Positions 7,020 through 14,000 of a stretch of 24,527 nucleotides of DNA are shown here, one piece after another. The notes beneath the pieces are model-generated. The model had not been told where the DNA came from and made no database searches. It saw nothing but the letters and a program-made list of their open reading frames with translations. The stretch comes from Clostridia bacterium (GTDB lineage: Bacteria > Bacillota > Clostridia > Christensenellales > UBA1242): positions 1 to 24,527 of the forward strand of contig CAAGAO010000032.1 in NCBI GenBank assembly GCA_900767835.1, written 5' to 3'. The translations under genes and the position numbers were made by a program. The first letter of the stretch is position 1. Each line of letters begins with the position of its first letter.

Positions 7020-9288
7020 CTTTTTTCTCCTTTTTTACTCTTTTAGTTTTTGGTTTTTCTTCATTTTGCTCGCTAGAATTTTGGACTTTTGGTTTGCGAC
7101 CACGTTTTTGTTTCTCAACAACTTCGTCTTTGTTTTGCTCTACAACAACTTTTTCATCTTTTTGTGTAGTTTCTTCAACATTGTTAGTATTTTGAGTTTC
7201 GGTTTCTTTGGCATTAGCAACATTTGAAGACTTAATTTGGCTTTCCATATCTTGTTTTGCTTCTAAAAGTTTATCATAATCTTGTTTTGATATTTTACCG
7301 TTTTTATAATAGAACTCAGCAGTTTTTACTTTTTGTTCTAAGTCTTGAAGTTTGTTATATGCATCTTGTTGTTTTTTACGCTCTTCATCTTTTGCTTTTT
7401 GCTCTGCTTGTTTGTTGTCCATATATTCCAAAACTTCTTCTTTTGTTTTGCCTTGCAAAATTAAATCTACTTCTTCTTTGTATATAGTTTCTTTAACAAG
7501 TAAAATTTCAGCCATTTCAATTAAAGAATCTTTATTATCTTCTATAATTTTTTTAGCACGAACATAGTTATTATGCAAAATTTTATGGATTTCTTCATCA
7601 ATTTCAGATGCAGTTTTCTCACTATATGAGTTTTTAGTTTGATAATCTCTACCAACAAAAATTTCTTCTTTTTGCCCTAAATTCATAAAGCCAAACTTAC
7701 TGCTCATACCCCACTCAGTAACCATACGTTTTGCAATGTCGGTTGCTTTTTGAATATCATTAGAAGCACCTGTTGAAATATCGTCCATAAATACTTCTTC
7801 CGCTATTCTTCCGCCCATAATCATTGCTATTTCGTCATTTAGTTTTCCGTATGTCATATGGTTATCATCGCTATCTGGCCTACTCATTGTATAGCCGGCA
7901 GCCATACCGCGAGGAATTATTGAAACTTCTTGCACATCTTCACAATTTTTAAGTTTTTTACCTAAAATTGCGTGACCGCTTTCGTGATATGCGGTAATTT
8001 TTTTATCTTTATCGGTTACAAGCAAACTCTTTTTCTGAGGTCCCATAATAACCTTGTTTATACCCTCTGTAATATCTTGCATTAAAATTTTAGAACGATT
8101 ATTTCTTGCAGCCAAAATTGCCGCTTCATTTAACATATTTTCAATATCTGCACCGGTAAATCCACTGGTTATTCTTGCAAGTGTTTTAAAATCAACTTCT
8201 TCATCAATAGGTTTGTTTCTTGCGTGAATTTTAAGTATGCCTTCCCTACCGCGAACATCTGGAACGTGAACATAAATTTGTCTATCAAATCTACCTGGAC
8301 GCATTAGCGCTGGATCCAAAACATCACTACGGTTTGTGGCTGCAAGAACTATTATCCCGTCATTTGCCTCAAACCCATCCATTTCGACAAGAAGTTGATT
8401 TAGAGTTTGTTCTCTTTCATCATTTCCACCGCCAAGACCTGCTCCGCGTTGACGACCAACTGCATCAATTTCGTCTATGAATACAATGCAAGGAGCATTC
8501 TTTTTGGCTTGGTCAAACAAATCTCTAACACGACTTGCACCAACACCAACAAACATTTCAACAAAATCTGAACCAGAAATTGAAAGGAACGGAACATTGC
8601 TCTCTCCAGCAACAGCTCTTGCAAGCAAAGTTTTACCTGTTCCTGGATTACCAACAAGCAATACACCTTTTGGTATTCTTGCCCCTAAAGCAGTAAACTT
8701 GCGAGGATTTTTTAAGAATTCAACAATTTCTTTTAATTCTTCTTTTTCTTCATCTGCTCCTGCTATATCAGAGAAGCGAACTTTTACATTATTAGATTGT
8801 CTTGCTTTGCTTTTACCGAATGTCATTGCACTATTATTTGATTTGTTCATCATTTTATAGAACAACACAATTAAAAGTATGCCTGCACCGACATATAAAA
8901 CTGGTATCAAATATGACCAGTAATCAATGACATCTGCATGCGAAATATCTATTTTTTTACCAGTAGCGTCAAGTTGAGTTTCTAGTATTAACTTTATGAT
9001 GGTATCTTGTTCAGCTTGAGTCCCGATTACAAAATGATAATCTGCATTAGTGGGGAAATCTTTTTCGTTTTCAACTTTACTCCCCTCTAAAAGACGCATT
9101 CTAAAGTTTGTACCTTGATACCAAACCTGACCTATTTTTTTATCTTGTATTAATTGAACAGCCTGTGATGATGTTATTTCCTCACCTAAATTTCCTGTTC
9201 TTTGTGTTCCTAAATATACGCATAATCCTACCGCTAAAATTAGTAGGAAGATATATGCTAAATTAAATCTTTTTGCTTTTTTATCCAA
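7006..9288 (-). CDS. ftsH: ATP-dependent zinc metalloprotease FtsH
   Basis: FtsH is a membrane hexamer that unfolds and degrades membrane and regulatory proteins. Numbering from an upstream ATG at 9309: TM1 about 15-34; extracytoplasmic domain; TM2 about 131-154; Walker A GNPGTGKT (about 220-227, Asn where Pro is usual); Walker B IVFIDEIDAVG (about 275); second region of homology ending in RPGRFDRQ (about 337-344); zinc site HESGH (442-446) with the third ligand in STGASNDIQ. The real start is probably the TTG at 9288: AGGAGG lies 6 nt before it, and the predicted transcription start near 9307 excludes the ATG. The 130-residue tail is unusual: a coiled coil, an acidic low-complexity linker and a basic KRGRKPK motif resembling an AT-hook. 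Confidence 0.96.
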   Translation of the reverse strand: MDKKAKRFNLAYIFLLILAVGLCVYLGTQRTGNLGEEITSSQAVQLIQDKKIGQVWYQGTNFRMRLLEGSKVENEKDFPTNADYHFVIGTQAEQDTIIKLILETQLDATGKKIDISHADVIDYWSYLIPVLYVGAGILLIVLFYKMMNKSNNSAMTFGKSKARQSNNVKVRFSDIAGADEEKEELKEIVEFLKNPRKFTALGARIPKGVLLVGNPGTGKTLLARAVAGESNVPFLSISGSDFVEMFVGVGASRVRDLFDQAKKNAPCIVFIDEIDAVGRQRGAGLGGGNDEREQTLNQLLVEMDGFEANDGIIVLAATNRSDVLDPALMRPGRFDRQIYVHVPDVRGREGILKIHARNKPIDEEVDFKTLARITSGFTGADIENMLNEAAILAARNNRSKILMQDITEGINKVIMGPQKKSLLVTDKDKKITAYHESGHAILGKKLKNCEDVQEVSIIPRGMAAGYTMSRPDSDDNHMTYGKLNDEIAMIMGGRIAEEVFMDDISTGASNDIQKATDIAKRMVTEWGMSSKFGFMNLGQKEEIFVGRDYQTKNSYSEKTASEIDEEIHKILHNNYVRAKKIIEDNKDSLIEMAEILLVKETIYKEEVDLILQGKTKEEVLEYMDNKQAEQKAKDEERKKQQDAYNKLQDLEQKVKTAEFYYKNGKISKQDYDKLLEAKQDMESQIKSSNVANAKETETQNTNNVEETTQKDEKVVVEQNKDEVVEKQKRGRKPKVQNSSEQNEEKPKTKRVKKEKKDEEN

Positions 9289-9313
9289 GTTATCCCTCCT
9301 AGTTAACATTACA

Positions 9314-9341
9314 AATATAGCACAAATTGTGTTTATATCAA
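9314..9341 (-). promoter_or_regulatory. Promoter of ftsH
   Basis: Minus strand TTGATA (9336-9341), a 16-bp spacer and TATATT (9314-9319). The predicted start point near 9307 lies just inside the upstream ATG at 9309, which supports translation from the TTG at 9288. The promoter overlaps the inverted repeat at 9324-9357. Confidence 0.6.
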
Positions 9342-9357
9342 ATTAAAAACACAATTT
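9324..9357. other. 11-bp inverted repeat between the Rho-like gene and ftsH
   Basis: AAATTGTGTTT (9324-9334) pairs with AAACACAATTT (9347-9357). On the minus strand it follows the Rho-like stop by 12 nt but has no T tract after it; ATTTTTTG follows only on the plus strand, where nothing needs terminating. It overlaps the ftsH -35 box, so it may be a weak terminator, an operator, or both. Confidence 0.5.
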
Positions 9358-9369
9358 ATTTTTTGTATT

Positions 9370-10377
9370 TTACAAATATTTATTTAAAATTGCATCTAAA
9401 TATTCATTTCTTTTATATTTTTTATTCTCGTAAACAATAATATTGCTATTTTTTGAATTATTTATGCAAGAAAAAATTGTTTTAAGGAAATGACCAGCAT
9501 CTACAAATTCTCTATCTGAATTACTTTGAAGTGATTTTAAATGCATATTTAATATTATAAATATATAGTCAATATCTATTAAATATAATGTAAAATTTTT
9601 ACCTTTTTTGCATAATGAAAGCACCAAATAATACATATCTAAAACTGCATTATATGATTTTTGAATGTTATCCAACTCATTGCTATAAAAATAGATGCAA
9701 TCATTTCTTAAATCTACAACTTGCTCGTCTTTTGTTTCAAGTTCTAAAGCGACTTTTATTGGTTGCTTATCTTTTTTGATTACTGAAATTATATCGTCAT
9801 TGCCTACAAGTTCTCTTATCTCATTAGGCTTTTTGGTGATTTTAGAAGTGTCCACTTTGTCAAAATTTATATCTTCAACATCTTCTAAGTAGCCAGTTTT
9901 AATGCTTGTTTCAACGGCTTTACCTACAATATAGTCACCGATATTCAATTTGTATTTTTTACATAATTGTGGGCTTACGGTTATAAATTTAACCGCTTCC
10001 ATATGGTTATATATATATTTATTGTCATCAACTTCTCTTAAAATGCCTTTGCAAGAAACATAACTCTTATTGATACCACGAATATCATCTGTAGAGCAAA
10101 AAATTAAATTGTTCCCATTTTCTTTCGTAAACGTAAATTTTACATTTTCTCCATCATTTTTTTCAAAATTAACGGTACTGTTTGCAAAAACAATGTTTTT
10201 AGGAGGTCTTCCCCTTTTGCTTGAATATGCTTCTTGTTCACCGCTTAGTATTTTTTTTACGCTATCTATTAACTCTTGATGATGTTTTGTTGTTGGTGCT
10301 TTTACACCTACATCTCTAGCAAGTCGTCTAAGTTCGTAAATAGTTAGTTTCTCTAATTCTAAATTTTGATTTTCCAT
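9370..10377 (-). CDS. Rho-like protein with degenerate ATPase domain lacking Walker A
   Basis: Numbered from the ATG at 10377 (335 residues). Residues 9-45 resemble the Rho N-terminal helical domain (LTIYELRRLARDVGVKA). KRGRPPK at 54-60 is an AT-hook-like motif. Residues about 106-160 resemble the Rho cold-shock RNA-binding domain: KGILREVDD, then VSPQLCKKYKLNIGDYIVGK, matching Rho's 'VSP..I..F.L..GD.V.G'. The last 140 residues still follow the Rho ATPase order (VALELETKDEQVVDLR against Rho's LLIDERPEEVTDMQR; FTLYLIDIDYI against VVILLDSITRL), but the P-loop segment is absent and the catalytic Glu region is altered. It should bind nucleic acid but not hydrolyse ATP like Rho. AGGTG 5 nt before this ATG, with the promoter just upstream, decides the start over the ATG at 10407. 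Confidence 0.72.
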   Translation of the reverse strand: MENQNLELEKLTIYELRRLARDVGVKAPTTKHHQELIDSVKKILSGEQEAYSSKRGRPPKNIVFANSTVNFEKNDGENVKFTFTKENGNNLIFCSTDDIRGINKSYVSCKGILREVDDNKYIYNHMEAVKFITVSPQLCKKYKLNIGDYIVGKAVETSIKTGYLEDVEDINFDKVDTSKITKKPNEIRELVGNDDIISVIKKDKQPIKVALELETKDEQVVDLRNDCIYFYSNELDNIQKSYNAVLDMYYLVLSLCKKGKNFTLYLIDIDYIFIILNMHLKSLQSNSDREFVDAGHFLKTIFSCINNSKNSNIIVYENKKYKRNEYLDAILNKYL

Positions 10378-10397
10378 TTTTTCACCTAATTGATTGT

Positions 10398-10426
10398 AAT
10401 ATATCATATTTTTTTATAAAAGTAAA
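10398..10426 (-). promoter_or_regulatory. Promoter of the Rho-like gene
   Basis: Minus strand TTTACT (10421-10426), a 17-bp spacer and TATATT (10398-10403) with an upstream TGA (extended -10). The predicted start near 10391 lies downstream of the possible ATG at 10407 and upstream of the preferred ATG at 10377. Confidence 0.55.
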
Positions 10427-10450
10427 GCAACTGCAAATTTTATAAAAGAT

Positions 10451-10462
10451 TTTTGTACAAAA
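10451..10462. promoter_or_regulatory. Palindrome TTTTGTACAAAA upstream of the Rho-like gene
   Basis: A perfect 12-bp palindrome centred about 65 bp upstream of the predicted transcription start, where an activator site would be expected. The same 12-mer occurs at 10910-10921, 10943-10954 and 24323-24334, always between genes. Confidence 0.55.
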
Positions 10463-10487
10463 TTGTTTCTTATTCAAACTCTACCTT

Positions 10488-10859
10488 TTATTGTTTTGTA
10501 TTGAATTGCTCTATATAATAACTATATAGCCATGCAATAACCTCTTTAGTTGAAGGCGGGTTTTTTAATTCCTTAAAATTGGGTACTAATTTTAATACTC
10601 CGTGGTTGAATGCTTTTGCGATTGCCCAGCGGATATCCCTATTAAATGTTTTAATTTTTACGCAATGTTTATCTGCCAAGACCATTGATGTTGGTATAGA
10701 TTTATGTCTTAAAACCGAAGTATCTAATTCCGCTTCGGAAAGCATTTCGTATAAATATTGACTACCGACAAGCGAAAAATCAAAACCAAACCGAACCATA
10801 ACTGTGTATAAATCCGCCTTATTTGTGAAAAAACCATCGTTTTCAAAAAATGTCATCAT
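10488..10859 (-). CDS. Stand-alone Spo0A C-terminal-like DNA-binding protein
   Basis: The 123 residues resemble the effector domain of Spo0A, the sporulation master regulator, without its receiver domain: an opening helix (LYTVMVRFGFDFSLVGSQYL), a central segment ending IKTFNRDIRWAIAKAFNHG, which corresponds to Spo0A's recognition region (..RVERAIRHAIEVAW..G), and a closing PPSTKEVIAWLYSYYIEQF like Spo0A's PTNSEFIALVADRL. No phosphorylatable receiver is encoded, so it would act constitutively or be controlled by level. The start is supported by AGGGG 5 nt upstream. Its promoter contains two TTTTGTACAAAA palindromes, suggesting autoregulation. There is no terminator after it, so some read-through into the Rho-like gene is likely. 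The fold call is by motif pattern only. Confidence 0.65.
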   Translation of the reverse strand: MMTFFENDGFFTNKADLYTVMVRFGFDFSLVGSQYLYEMLSEAELDTSVLRHKSIPTSMVLADKHCVKIKTFNRDIRWAIAKAFNHGVLKLVPNFKELKNPPSTKEVIAWLYSYYIEQFNTKQ

Positions 10860-10897
10860 AAAAACCCCTATTTAAACAAAATTGTTTAATATTTTTG

Positions 10898-10927
10898 ATT
10901 ATAATATAATTTTGTACAAAATGTCAA
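10898..10927 (-). promoter_or_regulatory. Consensus promoter of the Spo0A_C-like gene
   Basis: Minus strand TTGACA (10922-10927), an 18-bp spacer and TATAAT (10898-10903): both boxes match the sigma-A consensus completely. The spacer contains a palindromic TTTTGTACAAAA directly against the -35 box, a position where a bound protein would block polymerase. Confidence 0.85.
10909..10922. promoter_or_regulatory. Probable operator inside the promoter spacer
   Basis: A perfect 14-bp palindrome with core TTTTGTACAAAA at 10910-10921, between the -35 and -10 boxes of the Spo0A_C-like gene. A repressor site is the simplest reading. The half site TTTTGT resembles half of the Spo0A box (TTTTGTCGAA type), which suggests self-binding (inference). 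Confidence 0.65.
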
Positions 10928-10934
10928 CAATTTC

Positions 10935-10962
10935 ATAAATAATTTTGTACAAAATTATTTAT
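10935..10962. promoter_or_regulatory. 28-bp perfect palindrome, probable upstream operator
   Basis: Perfect dyad over 28 bp, centred between 10948 and 10949, with core TTTTGTACAAAA at 10943-10954 and arms ATAAATAA/TTATTTAT. It lies just upstream of the -35 box; its centre is 33 bp (about three helical turns) from the operator in the spacer, so cooperative binding of two dimers is plausible. Confidence 0.65.
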
Positions 10963-11003
10963 TTCGCATTATAGAGTATTTTTTAGGTGATAAAGATAAA
11001 AAC

Positions 11004-11059
11004 GAAAAGAAGGTATGTAAAACAAACCTTTATTGGTTAATGTTACATTACCTACTTTC
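11004..11059 (-). terminator. Terminator of the giant surface protein operon
   Basis: AGGTATGTAA (11011-11020) pairs with TTACATTACCT (11043-11053, one bulged base), with an inner AACC/GGTT hairpin (11025-11028 and 11035-11038) and an outer continuation GAAAAG/CTTTC. On the minus strand a T-rich tail (TCTTTTCGTTTTT) follows. It lies about 40 nt after the stop at 11095. Confidence 0.6.
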
Positions 11060-11094
11060 TGTTTATATTATTAATTAAATTTATAATAGCAACT

Positions 11095-14000
11095 TTATTT
11101 CTGTTTCCAAACTGGTTTAACGGTCATATTTTCTGTAATTATTAATGTTTCGTTATAATCTCCGTCATAGACATTTTTAACTTCTGTTGCCCAACCTGCT
11201 GTTTTAAAATTGTAAGTTACGCCATACTTATGAGTACATTTTGCAACATATTTATTAAAGTCTAATTTTTCCCCGCGTTTAATTTTAATTTTATTTGTAT
11301 TATTTGTGTTACTTACATTACCAACACTTATGGTTTTGTCTGGGCATAATTTTGTTGGAGTCCACCAAGAAGGCTTAACCCAAGCATTGACATCAAAAGT
11401 AACTATGCACCATTGATTTTCTGTCCAGTTTGCAACAATTTCGCAATTATAATAAGGAATAACTATTGTTGTATCTTGAATGTTATTACCATTCATATCA
11501 TAGCCATTAAACACAAAATCACTTGAGTATGTCCCGTAGTCTACTGAGTAATTTGCATACTGTGGGAGTTGTATGATTTCTCCTTCATATAAACAAACTT
11601 CACTATAATAATTGTTACCATCTTTTGTTGTGTAGTCTGATTTAATTACAACATTAAATTTATTGCGTAAATACCAAATTGTGTTTGTAGTAATAGTAAA
11701 ATCTTCAATTTTACATACTTCTTCAAAATTAGATGACGAATATACTAAAGTTGTGTCTTTATATTCTTCAAGAGTGGCAATATCAAAAACCGTATCTTTT
11801 TCTACTTTATTTTCGTAAATTATTTGTCCTTTTGATACTATCTTTACTGAATATACCGTTGTTTGTTTTTCATTCCAATGTGCATAAAGTGTAAGATTTG
11901 GCATTGTAAATTTTTCTTGATTATACATTTTACCATCTATAGTAAACCAACCTATAAATGTTTTTAAAATAGTAGTATTTTCATCAACATTAATTACAAT
12001 ATTTTGGCATACTGGCAACTCATAAGTTTCGCCAACAAAACCATATTTTGACTCCACTATAACATCACTTTGATTTGTTATAAACTCTATTTTTGCGTAA
12101 GTTTTGGCATTGATTTCTTCCCATTTTGCAAATAAAGTAGTGTTATATTTAGGGAATGTGACCAAATTAAACTGCATAGTTAAATCTTCATCATAGAACC
12201 ACCCAACAAACGAATATTCTTTTAGTGTAATTTTGTCGTCCACAAAATAATTATCCATTTGAGGGAATGTCAATTTTGAAGCAACTTCACCTAAGACAGT
12301 TTGCACAGTTTTGCCTTGACTTACAAAAACAATTTCACTATTACCAGTGTTTGCTTTCTTCCAAGATTTATCGCCTTGTTTTTCGTATTCACCATCAAGA
12401 GCAAAATCCTTATCATTATATAAATCTAAAAATTCGTTCATTTTTGACAAATCTACCACAGACCCTATATCAGTCAAGTAAAGTCCTTCGCTACTATTTG
12501 ATTTATCAGTGTAAACTGCTAGCATATCATCTAAAATTTTTAAGTCTATATCCATTCTAGAAATATAATCTTTATTTCCTACGGAATCATCATTTTGTGT
12601 AGTTAGAATTAAGGTTAAAGTACCAATTTCGCTATTATGTACAAGTTCTGCGAGATTAATTACAAAAGTATGGGCATTGTTTGATAAAGAGTATTGTTTA
12701 ATAATTTCTCCATAGTTAGTTTCGCCTTGATAAGACATACTCTTTTCAATTGCTTCGTTAATTTTTGCTTGAATTGTATCTGTAAAACCGAATAAATATT
12801 GAGTGTAATAAGACAAGTTATTAATAAAACTATCCAAAGTGATTTTAGTTGTTCTAGTCAACTCTTTATATGCACCCCATTTTTCATCAACTGTTTTTAA
12901 AACAATTTCACCATCTTTTATATAAATTGATATTGTTCTAAAACGTTCTTTAATTAATGTAAGTCCAGTTCCCCCTACACCATTTGTATTTTTATCGTTT
13001 AGACCGCCTATTAAAGGATATTTGGTAAGTTCAATTGCCATTAATGGTTTTTTATTATCATCTAGTTTTACTTTTACATCAACACCAAGTTTTGCAGCAT
13101 TAAGTTTCAAACTACCAAGTGCAATATTTAATTTTACATTCCCAACAATATGCCAATCGGTTAAATTTGATGTGTTGACAAATGCGTTTAGTAAATCTTT
13201 AGAATTTGAAATATCAATATATTTATCTTTATCCAAAACTTTTTTAACGGAAGCAAAATTGTTTAGTGTTATGCTAACATTAATAAATTCATTAACACTT
13301 GAATTAGTAAATAAATTATTAATTTGCATACTTGTAATTTTGCCATTTATATAATTTAATCTTATCGTTATATCTTTACCATTAGCATAATCTCCTAATT
13401 TTTCTGCTTTTAGAGTTATTTCAAAGCAAGAATCTGTGACTGTGAATGCTTGAATATACTCTAAATAATCAAGAGGATTCCCTATGTCTATTTTTGGCAT
13501 TATATTTTCTAAATTGCTTGTATCTAAATTGTCTTTTTCTAAAAATTCATTTAATAATGGGATATTTGATGAGTCTACATTTAATGCATTTAATACTATG
13601 GTTAATATTTTTTGAAGTGCTTTTTCTTGAATTGATATTTTTAAGCCATTTTCACCACCATAACACAAATACATTACTTTATTTTCATACCCTAAAGTTA
13701 TTTGTTCTTTTAGACCTAAAATGTTTAGATATGCATTTAAGCCATCTGTTGTATCAAGTTCCAAACTTGATGTAATTGTGTTGGTTAAAGTGTTGTTACT
13801 ATATTGCTGTACACTTGCAAAAATATCATATTTTTTAGATTTTAATAAATTAAGAGTAGTCTGTATTAAATCAGTAAATAATGTATATTCTTTATACTCG
13901 TTGGTATTCAAATCAGCAAAGGATATTTCATCAAAATTTGTACAATTAATTATAGCCGACCTTGAACCTTGACCAAAAATCACCTTTTTAATATATGAAT

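Noticed and set aside
13936..13947. TTTGTACAATTA inside the giant gene as a further operator
   Set aside because: Only the inner TTGTACAA matches; it lies in coding sequence and lacks the flanking T/A of the four perfect sites.
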